In this document: one piece after another, positions 10,954-22,856 of the stretch
Numbering within the stretch: position 1 is the stretch's first letter
Layout: every line of letters starts with the position of its first letter
Assembly: GCA_033439685.1 (NCBI GenBank)
Contig: JAUEDM010000005.1
Location: forward strand, 620,001 to 684,000
Source: Apodospora peruviana
Lineage: Eukaryota; Ascomycota; Sordariomycetes; Sordariales; Lasiosphaeriaceae
Direction: 5' to 3'
Length of the DNA stretch: 64,000 nucleotides
Made by a program: the position numbers and the translations under genes
Notes under the pieces: model-generated
Told to the model about the DNA's origin: nothing
Databases searched by the model: none
What the model saw: the letters and a program-made list of their open reading frames with translations, nothing else

Positions 10954-12859
10954 ATGAGTGATTTCGACATCATCATGGGCGACACTGCCGAGCAAGCGCC
11001 GGTTAATGTCTACTGGGCCACCAGTGCCAGTGGCAACAACAGCAACAATAACGACCAGCCCGAGCAAGCGCAGGGTGACGACAGCGCTCCTCGACCTGTT
11101 GATGGTGCCCTCGTCAACCCGGCTTCTGATATGGACCGTCTCCTACCCCTCCAGCCCATTATGCCGGCTTGGACTCCCACTCCCCGACTCCCGACTCTCC
11201 CTGGCCCTTCGCTTGGACGATCCGCTGCTTGGTTCACAGAGCAGCCCCCTGCTCCTGGCCAAGCAAGTCGTCCGGATGTTCGTATCCATATGCCTCCTTT
11301 GCCGCCGAGCTCCGCCGAAGCCGGTCCGCAGCCTCGCGTTTTGAGTTCGCCCGTCTTCGCCGAGCCACCCGTTCCGGCTCGCAGCCCCGTCCCCGGCCTC
11401 ACAGCTGTTGCTGGCCAGCCGCCGGCGCCCGAGCTGCAGGAAGCCGCGGAAATCACTAGTCAGTCTCCCGGAAGGAGGAATACTCGACCCAAAAAGGGGA
11501 GACGGCCCTCTGTGGAGGCTAGGTTCCACCAAGGACAGAAGGAGACGGAGCAGCATAACTTGACCGCCTCACTTGAATACCTACACCAGTTCAACGACCA
11601 TGCGGAGCAATGCCAGCAGTACCTGAGCAGCAGCCGTGACGACTCGAGCCGCTTCCAGGATATCCTGGACAACAAGAAGAAAAAGCTGGGCGAGCTTCTG
11701 GACGCCCTTGGAGCGCTCCTAGAAGACCTGAGCGAGGAGCAGCATGGCCGCTTGCGCAATTTCCGCGACGGCTTGACCGCGTTCCTCGAGACCATCGACA
11801 CCTTCCGAACCAATCTGAGCGGAAACCAGCAAAGCTGGGACCAGTTCCGGCAACACTTGGCCCAGGTCCAGCAGCACCTGGCCGGCCTTGAGGCCTGGGC
11901 TCGCCACGACACCACCCTGCGCCAGCAGTCCGACACGCGAATCACTTTCCGCGCCAACGATGCCGTGACCCGCTCGGCCCGGCTGGATAACTGGGCTGCC
12001 CACCTGGATCGGGAGTTCGCCCAAGTCGATCGTGAGACTGCCGATCTCAAAAAGGCCAGAGCCGAGCTGGATCGACAGGCCGCCGAGGTCAACAGCCAGA
12101 GAGCGGTTTTGTCGGCCGAGATGGCCGGGGCATCCAAGGCCAGAAAGCAGTTACAGGCCGAGAGCTCCGCGACAGCCTCCGCCGTCAACTGCCTGTACAA
12201 CTACGCCACGCAGGTCCAGCGCGACCGCGACGGCGCGATCGAGTCGTGGCGGCTGATTAAGGACTTGGCCACCGAAGCTTCCCAGCCTGTTCTTGGGTCA
12301 GGCGGTGCGCGCGAGCTGGCGCTGCAGGCTACGCAGGCGCTCGAGCGCCTCACGGACCCCGTTCCTGGTTCCATTGCTGGTCTTTTTGCTCCAGGCAACA
12401 ACGACGGTGCTGCGGCTGGTATGGGTGTGAGTACTGGTGCCATGCCACCACCAGCCAGTGTGTTAATGTTTGGAGCTGCTCCTGCTGCTCCTGCTGCTGC
12501 TGCTGCTGCCGCAGCTTACGGCCACAGGCATATTGCGCCTACGCCTATGCTTGCACCTGCTCGTCGTTTGACCCAGGCGGCTCCTGCTCCTGCTCCTCCT
12601 GCTGCTTCCCTAGTTTACGCCCACGCCCACATGACTGCTGCTGGCTCTTCACGGCCCCCAGCCAGAGCCAATATTTCCGGTAAGTCTTCCCAAAAATACA
12701 TTGACAATCTCTCGTCATCCATCCCCGCCGCGAGCCAAATGGTAGGTGTCTAAGACTAACATGATATATATAGTCTCTGCCCGTCAGCCGCTGCCGACCG
12801 CTCGACCACCTGATCCTCGCGGCAGCGGGTCGAATAAGGAAAACGAGAGAGGGGTTTGA
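10954..12859 (+). CDS. unrecognised 603-residue protein: Pro-rich N-terminus, central coiled coil, Ala/Pro-rich tail
   Basis: Exon 1 (10954-12679) and exon 2 (12774-12859) are joined by a GTAAGT...TATATAG intron with a CTAAC branch-like site. Reading through adds a basic tail ending NKENERGV. Residues 1-190 are Pro/Ala-rich and disordered, with a basic patch (RRNTRPKKGRRPS) near residue 175. Residues about 195-440 are almost continuously helical and Gln/Glu/Leu-rich (QFNDHAEQCQQYL, LSEEQHGRLRNFRDGL, DRETADLKKARAELDRQAAE), a long coiled coil. Residues about 480-575 are an Ala/Pro/His low-complexity region encoded partly by GCT/CTG triplet runs. There is no signal peptide or membrane span. It could be a scaffold or filament-forming protein, but I do not recognise a family. 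Intron retention would give a different 599-residue form stopping at 12753. Confidence 0.75.
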
Positions 12860-13588
12860 GTATTTGGGTGCTTCCACATGACTGAATAGTTCGCAACTAA
12901 GCAGATTGGGAAAGGAGCCTCGGCGAACTGGGATCGCGCTGGTGATTATAGCGAGGACGCTAAAGGACCAACGGCCAACAAGACCGTCGTCGCACCAACA
13001 TATGCTTAAAAGGATAAATTTGCTTGAGGGTCAAACCGGCAAGGTTTAGCCTTGAGCTTGTTTGGACGTGTTTAGCTAGGAATTATGTACATAGAATTAT
13101 GTTCGCCATTGAAATCTTTCTACCTTTGGTCGAGAAGGATCAGCTCCAAGCCTCCAACCTCCGTCGTCCAAGTATTCCATAGAGAATTCTATTGATTGAC
13201 ATTCAGTGCATTCAGTGTCAATGATGTCTGGTATGGTGTAAGCACTGAACAGCTAATTTGCGAGTTGGTCGTACTTAGTTACTCGTTCCATCATACACTC
13301 TTTTGGCTCAGATCAGCGTATGAGCATGCCAACCTCTACTCTCTAAGTAGCAACGTTCTTCCAGCTGTGCCTGGGGACACGGATATTGTAGCATTGTGGC
13401 TTGATGACATGGGAGGCGCAATATTATTGTGATTTGTCTAAGGTACCTGGTCTATTTTCATGTGTGTTTCCGTGAATCACCATCTATGAATCTCCCAAGT
13501 CCCAAATTCCAAGTTCCAAGTGCTGCAAGCTACCAACGCATCATTCCAGTTTTAGTCCACCTCAGCCCAGTTCATGTTCATGCCCAAC
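12860..13588. other. intergenic region
   Basis: About 730 AT-richer bases between convergent genes. It probably holds both 3' UTRs. No gene was recognised. Confidence 0.4.
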
Positions 13589-15192
13589 TTAGTCCCAGTT
13601 TCCAGGTCCCAGATCAACCTTTTTGCCGTTACGCTTATCCTCCATGATATCCTCGATGTTCCAGGGCTCGTACTTGTACCCCTTCGGATAGTTAGGCGGG
13701 ATGCTGGTATCCTCCTCGATGGGAATCCCCTTGTTCATGCTGTCAACTACACGATCGTATACCTCGTATGCGTACTTCTCGGGGTCGTGGCTCCAGATCC
13801 AGGCTGGCAACTTCGGCTGCGCCTTGCGCGGGTCGAGCTTGACCTTGCTCCAGTCCGTGTCTTGAAGCAGCTCAGCGTTGCTGAAGCCGAGTTTCTGAGC
13901 GCACGCGTTGCGGATGAAGCGCATGCGGACGTGGGCGCGCACCGCCTCGGGGACTTTGTCGCGGCTGCCACCCAACTGCAGGCAGGACGCAATCGAGACG
14001 GCGTCCTCGATGGCTTGGGTTGCGCCGTTGCCGGACGCGGGCAGGTATGAGTGCGCCGCATCGCCGATGTTGACGACGCGTCCGCCCGGCGAAGCCCACT
14101 TCGGCTGGGGGTTGCGCCAGAAGAGCTCAAAGTTGACAATGGTCTTAGTTGGGGTCAGCTTGATCAGCTCCTTGTACATGGGATCCCAGGGCTTGGGACC
14201 GACGCCCTTGTCCATGTTCGCGAGGACCTCGTCTGCCTCGACGGTGTGCTTCCAATCTTCCTTTTCGGATCCGGTGACCTAAGACAAACGTTATTACTCT
14301 GTGGACGCCTTGGAGAAGTGCAAGGGTAGCACCATACATCGTGATTCATAATCCAGATCATCGTATCGGGCCGAGTCAGTGTCATGGCGTATGTTCCGGG
14401 ACCAAGCCAAGTGCGGACAATCGGCTCGTCGACGCCCGTCTCACTCTTGTGCATCTTGAAATGCTCCTTGACCTCGGGGTTCTTGTCGAGGATTTCCTTG
14501 GGGAACGCAGCACGCCACATGGCTCGGCCGGACTTGATGGCTCGGACCTGGCCACCAACGAGCTTCTGGCTCTTGGATCCGACTCCGTCGGCGGCGATGA
14601 CCACGTCGGCCTCGTACTTCTCACCCTTGTCGGTAATGGCCCACGCTTTTCCGCGAGCTTCGTCCTCGCCGTAGTCGACGACGCGCTTTCCGAACTGCAC
14701 CTCGACGCCGAGTTTCTTGACCTGGTCGACGTACATCTGGTAGACGAGCGGGCGCATCTGGAATGTTCCTGGCGGTGTGTCGGGGTCGAGGCCTGCGTCG
14801 CGCAGACGGTCGGCCACCTTCAGCGGGATGATCATGCGTTCGCCGGAGTGCTTAAAAGTCTCGATCCAGCAGTTATGGAGAGAATTGTCGTCGAACACTT
14901 TGGCCATCTCGGGCCAGTGCTTCATGAACTTGGTCGCAGAGAGGCCCATGAAGTACATGTCACCTAGAAATTTGTTGATTGGCTGCTGAGTCTCCGACAG
15001 GATGTCTTCTGTCGACATACCAGCGGTGTTGATATCGGCATTGCGCTCGAGAACACGGACGTTGTGTCCCTTTCGGACGCATTCTATGATGGCAGTGAGG
15101 CCGGCAAGGCCGGTGCCGACGACGAGAACATCGATGCCTGTGTTGGCATAGGACCCAACGGGCTTCGACTCGGTGTCGTCAATGAAAGGCAT
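13589..15192 (-). CDS. FAD-dependent group A monooxygenase (salicylate hydroxylase-like)
   Basis: Exon 1 is 15192-14338 and exon 2 is 14278-13589. The 59-nt intron is GTATGG...CTTAG and the join reads MNHD-VTGSEKED, giving 514 residues. The N-terminus carries the Rossmann fingerprint DVLVVGTGLAGLTA (GTGLAG about residues 26-31) followed by ERNADI. The mid-protein has the DG motif AADGVGS. The C-terminal half has the GD motif GDAAHSYLPASGNGATQA (Gly357-Asp358), which binds the FAD ribityl chain. Together these define class A flavoprotein hydroxylases using NAD(P)H and O2 on aromatic or polyketide-type substrates. There is no signal peptide, so it is cytosolic. The neighbouring P450 and DUF1772 genes suggest a secondary-metabolite or aromatic-catabolic role, but the substrate cannot be read from sequence. 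Confidence 0.88.
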
Positions 15193-16652
15193 CGTAGAGG
15201 ACGGGTATGGCGTTTCGTTGTTTTTATTTAATTATGTGTAGAATGGGCAACGACTGTAAGTCGCTTATGAAAAATTGTCTCTCCCAGGGCTGAATGCCAG
15301 AGTTGGGATTGGGTGTGGTTGGTAAGAAGGGAAACAGAAAAGTGAAGCCGATCGCGCCAGCGACACAAAATTGCTTCTGGTTTTTGTTATACACGACGCA
15401 CGGTCCAAGCGAATAGTATGCTCGACCCTTTGGTATGGTGTTGGAGTAGTGGATGATGAACAGACTCTTCGTGGGCAAGCCATGATCCACTTTATACACC
15501 GTCCCTCCCCCAGGGACGCGTGGCGCCACGTTAGTAAAAGACGGCCTTGGAGCCGCCTTTCACATGTTGTCCATGCGTTACGCGTGGCTTTGCTATTTCA
15601 ACTTGGTTCACCACCGAGACGTGCCTAAGTGCTATCACTACCAACTCGGCTGGGTTGCAACCGGAAACTCTGGAGAGTTTCAATCTTTTTGGGACAAGTG
15701 AGCTGTGGCTAGCCTATCGCCATCTTGCGACAGCAACTAAACACCGATTGACGGGCCGACGATGATATGATTTTCCTCGGAGTAAGTAGTATGATATCAC
15801 GACGCAGATAGACCCGGGCGCTGTTGAGCAGAGCCTCTGCGCGGTTATAGGATTTCAGATATCACTGGTGGACGGCAATCGGGGCCGGGCGGACTGCCCT
15901 TGAACCCTACTGAGCCTACTCTTGTGGGACTGGGCAAGGTAAGGAGGTTGAGCTGGGCGAAAAGGAGGCAACGGGGGCGCGAGAAAGAGGTGGAGGGGGA
16001 CTTGACACCGAAGCCCGAGTGGGTGGGTTTCGCGCTTCACGGTTCACCCTCATTGGACCCTCAACGGACAATATTCGTATTGACTCGGTCCCGAGTCGCC
16101 CGCACACACGGGGCAGGCCCACCGAAAGGAGCGAATGAACTGGCCCTGAATTGAGCTATAATCCACGGATTGTTTTGCCAACTGCGGAGAAGTTGATGAA
16201 CGAAGAGATAGATTCACGTTGGACCATCATTCATTGTTTATATATCAACAGCAGGGCTGTTGATTCCTTAAAGAACTGCTTCATCATGATTACAATGTGA
16301 CGACATAGACCATGTCGCCAAGCTCACACATAATACATGTGTCGCTCAAGGCAGTGTTCTAGAGTCAGTAATGTTTTCAAAAGTACAGGCTGAAGTCTGC
16401 AGTCTGCGAGGTGGCAAACAAGACCAAGGCAGAGAAATATGCAACAACATCAGCAATGCTTCTAGTGAGAAGTCAGACATGGTAGAAGAAGGACAGTGTC
16501 CAACCTGGAGGTTCTACTGCCCGAGCCTTGCATAATCGTTATTAGTTTCCAAATAGACCCTAACAATGAACCGGCCTTCTGCTGACCAGCTGGCTCTGTT
16601 GTCGGTGCCCGCCTGGCGTCTATTTACCCTGATGCGAGCTGAATAGAGCTCT
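15193..16652. other. intergenic region
   Basis: No supported gene. The first 330 bases are the promoter and leader of the FAD monooxygenase on the minus strand. Open frames around 15900-16150 exist on both strands but have no protein character. Confidence 0.4.
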
Positions 16653-16995
16653 CCCTGTCAGGTATTGCAGGTTATTTGCAGCTACCTCTCTACAGAGGCT
16701 ACATATGCCTTTTCTTTGAGCTTTTTTGGTGTTTACTTACCCATCATACAGGGAGATTTCTGCCCCTGCGTGCATCTTGGACCGGAAGCGGGCCCAAACT
16801 GCCATGTGGCAGACCAGCTAGCAGTGGGAAAGCCAGTCTGGCAGGTATTAGCCTCCACGGCAAGTGGGGAGGGTGGTCTGGGGATACTGCCCTGTTATGG
16901 GCAATGAAAACCTCCTAGGCAAGTATCTGCAAGACAGAAACTTAAAAAGGCCTTTCTGGATAGCTGCTGCACACAACCTGCAATACCTGACAGGG
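16653..16995. mobile_element. 343-bp terminal-inverted-repeat element (MITE-like)
   Basis: The left end begins CCCTGTCAGGTATTGCAGGT at 16653. The right end, read on the minus strand from 16995, begins with the same 20 bases. The match extends to 28 of 30 positions (differences at positions 22 and 24) and weakly further inward. The interior has no open frame with protein character, so this fits a non-autonomous element mobilised in trans. No clear target-site duplication is visible in the flanks. It lies about 660 bases upstream of the P450 start and so could affect that promoter. Confidence 0.65.
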
Positions 16996-17657
16996 GGGTT
17001 TCGAAAAGCGGTGAACGCGGCTAGTAGACGCTTCTGCATCAACCTTGAGGTCCAGCAGGCATGCAGGTCCAGTAATTTGCCCAACACCTACAATCTCCAA
17101 CCACGATTCCCGCCGTCTTGCGGCTCCGTCGAGTCCAGACTTGTAGGGACAGCCAACCATCACCATGCAGCTGTTTTCATCAGCTTCCAGGTTGTTGATC
17201 AGTCGTCGGTCGATCTGTCCAGGCTGACCTTCTCCAACTCAACTGCATCGACAGTGGTCAGACCCTAAAGCTAGCTAGAAGCTACTTAGCTGCAGAGGTT
17301 GAAACCATATACCGACTTGACCTTGTTGTCTCGATTATGTGCCAGTGATCCTTGCACAACACTCGCTCTCGGTTCAGCTCGTGTTTATCGCAGAAGACAA
17401 GCACCTTGGAGGCTCCAACCGATATAACACCAGTCCAGATTTCCACAGTCAAAGAGCCCGGGTTTCCCACTCAAAAGACTTGCTATCCAAATCAAATCTT
17501 TCCGTCAACTTACCCTGTCTGTTCGGCATTCAGGCTTGGCACTGAGAGCCACTTAACTTCTTCACCTCCCACCGTCTTCGAGTCGACCGTCCGTGTTTCG
17601 CACTTGAAAGTGGTAGCTTTTGACCGTCACCTATCTCTGAGTTAGGGAAAAGTGGAA
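16996..17657. other. intergenic, promoter region of the P450 gene
   Basis: No gene is seen. Pyrimidine-rich sequence directly before 17658 fits a 5' UTR. Confidence 0.4.
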
Positions 17658-19577
17658 ATGCAACTTATTACCGTCGGCCTTTTGGCCGTTGTCCTCGTGG
17701 CGGCTTTCACCCTTCACCTTCTCAAACTCTTTCGCCAGATGAACGACCCGAATGGCCTTCCGGGTCCGACACAATACCCCTACCTGGGCCGTATACACGA
17801 CCTGCCCATCCAGTATATGTGGCTCAAGTTCAAGGAATGGGCGGACAAGTACGGCTCGCAGGGTCTGTACAGGACGGAGATGCTGGGCGCCAAGTTTGTT
17901 GTCATCACGAATGAGAAGGTAGCCGAGGATCTCCTGGTCAAGCGCGCCAAATACAACTCGGACCGGCCCGTCATAAGATCCTTGTTCGACTCCAAGAGCA
18001 GCCATGGATCGATGGAGTACCTACCCTTGATGGGAAGAAATCGTGAGTCATCACTTGTGCGCTCTGACAATCAACCAGTTGACAGTTTTGACTGACACAT
18101 GGCACAAAACAGAGTACTGGTCCCGTCAACGGAAGCTCACCCATTCGTACATCACCGAAGCCACCAACGCACAGTATCATGGTGTTATGTACCACGAGGC
18201 CAAGCGCTTCATGGCCAGATTGATCAACGACCCTGACAACTTCCAGTTCTGGCTTGAGGATATGGCATCCAAAATAATGTGCACGCTGACCTGGGACGAT
18301 CCGACCCTCAGTGAGTACTGCACCAAGAGCGCCTGGGGCTTACTCACGCAAATGTCGCCCGCCGGACCCATCACCAACGTCCTGACGCCGCTCTGGCACC
18401 TGCCCACCATCTTCAACCCGTGGAAGCGTGCGGAGCGAAAAAGACACGACGAGCAGCAAGCATGGTGGATGGATCGGCTGCTTGAAGTGCGAGAGAAGAT
18501 GGGCAAGAACGAAATCCGGCCATGCTGGACACGGCAATTCCTCGAGAAAGGCAAAACGACCATCTCGGGCGACTACGAGGCTTCTTCAGTTATAGGGATG
18601 CTGGCCCTGGTCGGTGTCTTCACAGTCGCAGGCCCGCTGTCATACTGGCTTGTAACAATGATCCACCACCCAGAGTGGCAGGCGGCAGTCCAGAGAGAGA
18701 TCGATGAGGTTTGCGGTGGACGGCCACCTACCCTCAACGATTCACCCAAGCTGCCCATTCTACGGGCATGTATCAAGGAGACCATGCGGTGGAAGCCTAA
18801 TGTGCCCACAGGTGAGTCATGACTACCCATTATAGTGACACTATTCCCGTTGCTGACTCCCTATCCTTTGGCAGGTGTCGCCCACGAGACCGAAGCCGAT
18901 GACGTGTACAACGGATATTTTATCCCCAAGGGCACCAGACTTCTCCCACTAGACTGGTGAGCATATTGAAACAACCACACCCTAACACATATCTAACCAG
19001 TTCAAACAGGGCCTTCCTCCGCAACCCGGCCAAATACCCGGACCCCGAGTCCTACCGTCCGGAACGCTGGCTCGAGCCGGGCTGGCCGACCTACCAGGAG
19101 CCGCTGACGCAATTCCCGACCATCAAGGGCATGACCTCCTTCGGCTGGGGTCACCGCCAGTGCCTTGGCATGTCGCTGACCCAAGACGAGCTGATTGTGG
19201 CGTGCGGCTCCCTCGCCTGGGCTTTTACTCTCAAGCACAAGACTGACCCAAAGACGGGCCGAGAGTTACCCGTACCGCTCGACAAGTCTAACTCGTTGCT
19301 CATCATCAAACCGGACCCGTTCCAGATGGCGTTTGAACCGCGCAGCGAGAAGCGCAAGGCCGAAGCGCTGCGGCTGTGGGAGGAGACGGACGCGCGAGAC
19401 ACGCAGCAGCGCGCTACTTTCCTTGGAGCGGCGAGAAGTGGATATCAGATGACCAACAAGATGGATAGTGTCAAGGCGACGCCTGCGGCTGTTATACCGC
19501 TTGCGGTGCTAAATGCGGCTAGGAAGCAGGAGGTGTTGATACAGATTAACAGGGTGAATACATATGCGGATCTATGA
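17658..19577 (+). CDS. cytochrome P450 monooxygenase, full length
   Basis: Four exons (17658-18042, 18113-18811, 18875-18956, 19010-19577) give 577 residues. All introns are GT-AG with phases that restore P450 sequence (GRN-QYWSRQ, NVPT-GVAHE, LDW-AFLRN). The N-terminus is one membrane anchor (LITVGLLAVVLVAAFTL) followed by LPGPTQYPYLG, the proline-rich hinge. The ExxR helix is KETMRW, the PERF-like motif is PERW, and the heme loop is FGWGHRQCLG with the axial Cys at about residue 440. An ER-bound enzyme needing a P450 reductase is expected. A C-terminal extension of about 90 residues after the last P450 strand is longer than usual. The class cannot be fixed from sequence alone. The FAD monooxygenase and DUF1772 neighbours suggest a shared oxidative pathway. 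Confidence 0.92.
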
Positions 19578-20855
19578 TTACGGAGGTTTATTTGACGCCA
19601 TTGGAAGTTTAAAAAATGGGGCGAGACTGGGCGAAAAGGCGTTAATCCTGTTTCTCTGAGACGTTGTTACTACATTCCTATACATAGATTAGACGCATGC
19701 AAATTGGAGTTTGAAACGGAGAGGGAGGGTTCCAGGAGATTTCCTGATCCTTAACGATACCACACTGACATGATGAAGGAGTGGGTTCGGAATATGGATT
19801 ACTCCTATTCTTAGTTAAGCTTCACCTTCACCTAGAATTACTATACCTAAATTATTCACGCTATCATCGCCCAACTGGTGTATAATGATCGGATGCGGTG
19901 CCAACTTCATAGGATAACCTCAGCTTCTCCACCGAACTCAAACCCAGTCTCACACTTGCCCATGCCGTGAAATGCCTCATGCCAGCCGAATATAAACCCC
20001 TGTCAGGGTTTGCAGTTTGCTGCCTGCTTCCTCGCCAAAGGCCGCCCTTGCATTCGTTTTGTTGCAGGTTCTTATTTCGTTTATTTCTCAGGGCAGACTA
20101 CCGCAGTCAGGAAAACTAGGCACAAGCAGCACAGCAGCACGTCAGCTTCCATCCAAGCTGAGCATGTGTGACCTGTGGACAGACCTCTCGTAGACAGGTC
20201 TCTCATCATGCAATATTCAACAATAAACAACTCTGGTTCTGGTTAAGCACCTCTATAAACATCTATGACGGCAAGACTCGCAATCCCAAACGCCTACCGT
20301 ATGAACTCTAATTATGAAATCTCTTGCATCTCGAATATGCATTCACATGCATGTTTGTTTACGCCGAACTATATAACTAGGTGCTTCCCCCTCTGCAGAG
20401 GCTCTGTAGAACGAGTTGGAGTTTAAAATCTAGCGTTGCAGTTCGTGGTCCATGAACTAATGTACGCCCGCAGCTTCCCTCGCCGAGCACATGTGTACCT
20501 AACAGATCAGATCATCAAGGAGCAAGTCGCCCGCGAGATCGCACCTGACTGACTGGAATGTTGTGCAGGAGGAACAAAAACATCCGATGCACCACATCGG
20601 CTCTCCAAGTTACAGGCACACACAGGCGGAGAATGCAGCAGCCATATCTGCAACAGACAAAACAGAAGAAATAATCCCTCCCCCCCCCCCCCCCAACATC
20701 CTCTCTCTCTCTTCCTCTCCGCTCGTTTTTGTGCGTGTGTGCATATGCGTGTCTTGCAGTTCTTCAACGACAGACTTCAAACCTTTGCTATTTACCATTG
20801 ATCCTAGTTGTCTACCTTTCTATAAACATTCAATAAAAATATTGAGGGAATCACC
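19578..20855. other. intergenic, with a poly-C tract and CT repeat upstream of the DUF1772 gene
   Basis: No gene is seen. A run of 15 C at 20680-20694 is followed by CTCTCTCTCT, in the region expected to be promoter or leader of the next gene. A sequence at about 19998 (CCCTGTCAGGGTTTGCAG) resembles the end of the element at 16653, but no partner end was found. Confidence 0.45.
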
Positions 20856-21506
20856 ATGGCACCCCTCGTCCCAACCACAGCAGTCGTCGGCACGACCGTC
20901 GCCTTCTCCTTCATCCTCCTCGGTATATTGCTCCCTCCTTTCCTTCCCAACCCCTAATTAAACAAAACAATAACTGACACACGCTCTAACAAAAAAGGAA
21001 ATGCCATAACCCAATCCTTCATGGGCGTGCCCGCCCTCCTCGTCGATTTCCCTCGGGCGTCCTCGCACCCGGAAGAGCACGCCAAAGCGGCCCGCCACTT
21101 GGGCCGGCAGTGGCCCGTCTTCTGGCACATGGGCAACGTGTTTTTCAGGCCCATCAGCACGCTCGGCATCTTCGGGTACGCCTACGCCAGCTGGGCAACC
21201 GCGAATGACACACATTTTACAGCGTTTGGAAACCTCGAGATTCCTGATAACGGTGCCGCTGCGGCCGGGTGGAAGCTGTACGCCCTGTCGGCGACGTGTC
21301 ACCTCATCACTGTCATGCACTCCGCGCTCAACATGCAGCCGCTGAACCAAAAGATCGATGGGTTGCGGGACCCGAGGGCCAGCGGGGTGGATGAGAGCTT
21401 GGCGGAGTATTATGCCAGACGGTGGATCAAGTTGAATACCGTCAGGATTGTGATGCCGCTTGTTGCTGGGAGTGTGGCGTTGTGGCAGACCTTGAGGCAT
21501 CGTTGA
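20856..21506 (+). CDS. DUF1772 (anthrone oxygenase-like) integral membrane protein
   Basis: Exon 1 (20856-20922) and exon 2 (20998-21506) join through a 75-nt GTATAT...AAAAAAG intron, giving 191 residues. The N-terminus is a membrane segment (TAVVGTTVAFSFILLG). Next comes NAITQSFMGVPALLVDFP, the small-residue then VPALL pattern of DUF1772 proteins, then W.HMGNVFFRPISTLG. Further helices lie near ALSATCHLITVMHSALNMQPLN and VRIVMPLVAGSVALW, making four predicted spans. Family members include fungal anthrone oxygenases that oxidise anthrones to anthraquinones, but many DUF1772 proteins have no known function. Its position between the P450 and the SnoaL/NmrA genes fits a tailoring role. The proposed start gives a leader (CACC) matching fungal initiation context. 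Confidence 0.82.
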
Positions 21507-21944
21507 TCTTGAGCTGCCAGTCGTTGAGGGTGTGATAAACAGAAGAGGGCGTGGGTGTGCTTGTTAGGGGAACAAGGGTGCGAGATGGTAGGCTGGGAAT
21601 GACTGAGAGGGAAGAGTGTTGTGTTGAAGGTTCTTTGGGTCATCGATCCACGATTGGTTGACAGACCATCCAGTGTTTTTCTTTAAATCATGGCGTCTTT
21701 GGAAAAGTAATAGATAGGGGCATCACTGAAAAAATATATTGAGATTGGAGTTTAATGACCAGCAATCTATTATCGCAGGATGGTCTTGAACAACGCAGCA
21801 CTATATGGGTTAGCACGACTTTTCCCAGGTCCTTGAAGCCACAGGCTAAGCAAGACCTTGAATTCCATGTTCTCTCCGCAACCTACATTCCGTTTGTATA
21901 TTCTAGCAAGGCATGGGAATAAAGTCCTGGTAGCCACCTTGAGT
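21507..21944. other. short convergent intergenic region
   Basis: This holds the 3' ends of the DUF1772 gene and the opposing SnoaL-like gene. Nothing else was recognised. Confidence 0.4.
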
Positions 21945-22856
21945 CTAACGCTGCAACATCCTCCTCACGCCATAAAACATCCCAGCAGCGATGCCCGTTA
22001 CCAACATCGTGTTTCGTACCAGCAGCCGCAGTCCACCATTGCCGTCGTCTGCACCATTACCATCAAAGTCCTTAGGCGCATGCCTCTTCTTCATCTCCAC
22101 CGCCTTGGCACTATCAACAAACTCCTTGATCTCAACCACCTGGTTCCCATCAGCGGACAACTTCACAAGCATAATACATTCATTCCTCCACTCTCCTCCA
22201 TTACTCTTCATCGTCCCCTCCATGCGTGCATGGACGACTACCGCACCCCGCGCCTCGTCCTCGTAGATAGACTCGGGAACCAGGCGGAATTGCTCAAAAA
22301 CGGAAAATATGCCCTCAGCATGCTGCGCGAAGGACTCCCGGTTGCGCGGCGTGTTCATTCCCAGGCTCCGAGGCAAAACGCTCTGGGTGAATACCGGGGC
22401 AAGCGGTTTGAGCAGCTTTGGGATCGAGAGGCTGCTGTAGCCCTCCAGGAGGCTGTTGATTGTGTGCATCCGGGTTGCGGAGAGAGCCGCCGCCGGCTTC
22501 ACGGTGGTCAGACTTGTGGTGGTAGTAGGTGATGAGGGCGTGGGCGTGGCCATGTTATTGTCGCTGTCACGGTCACGGCTGCCGCTGGTGAAGGTGTAGG
22601 TGGTCGTTGCCTCATTGTTCTTGTCGGCAGTTGAGTGGAACTCGGCTGGCAGGGTCGCGCCTACCGTCCATCCTCTTGTCCTCGTTCGAGCTTTCGTTGG
22701 GAAGGACGAGACTCTTCTCAAGGAAGGCGCGGGGGGCTCTTTCTCGGCTCCGCGCGGAACATTGAGCAAGGAAGGCGCGTTTGACGGAATGAGGGGGGCA
22801 TCGTATTCGGCCGACTTGGGCTTATCCTCGAGTATCACGACGGATGTGAGAGACAT
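21945..22856 (-). CDS. SnoaL/NTF2-like domain protein with C-terminal membrane segment
   Basis: From the ATG at 22856 (MSLTSVVILEDKPKSAEY) this gives 303 residues without introns. The open frame continues upstream to 23051, and a later ATG at about 22551 (MATPTPSSP) is also possible, so the start is uncertain. Residues 1-135 are low-complexity and Ser/Thr/Pro-rich. The folded part begins TINSLLEGYSSLSIPKLLKP and continues with FAQHAEGIFSVFEQFRLVP, VVVHARMEGTM and NECIMLVKLSADGNQVVEIK. That is the alpha+beta cone pattern of SnoaL-like/NTF2-like proteins, which bind small hydrophobic ligands or act as cyclases or dehydratases. A weakly hydrophobic segment near the C-terminus (NTMLVTGIAAGMFYGV) may anchor it. 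It shares a divergent promoter region with the NmrA-like gene. Confidence 0.7.
   Translation of the reverse strand: MSLTSVVILEDKPKSAEYDAPLIPSNAPSLLNVPRGAEKEPPAPSLRRVSSFPTKARTRTRGWTVGATLPAEFHSTADKNNEATTTYTFTSGSRDRDSDNNMATPTPSSPTTTTSLTTVKPAAALSATRMHTINSLLEGYSSLSIPKLLKPLAPVFTQSVLPRSLGMNTPRNRESFAQHAEGIFSVFEQFRLVPESIYEDEARGAVVVHARMEGTMKSNGGEWRNECIMLVKLSADGNQVVEIKEFVDSAKAVEMKKRHAPKDFDGNGADDGNGGLRLLVRNTMLVTGIAAGMFYGVRRMLQR

Noticed and set aside
19998..20030. Second copy of the 16653 element end
   Set aside because: Only one end matches, imperfectly, and no inverted partner was found within 500 bases on either side.
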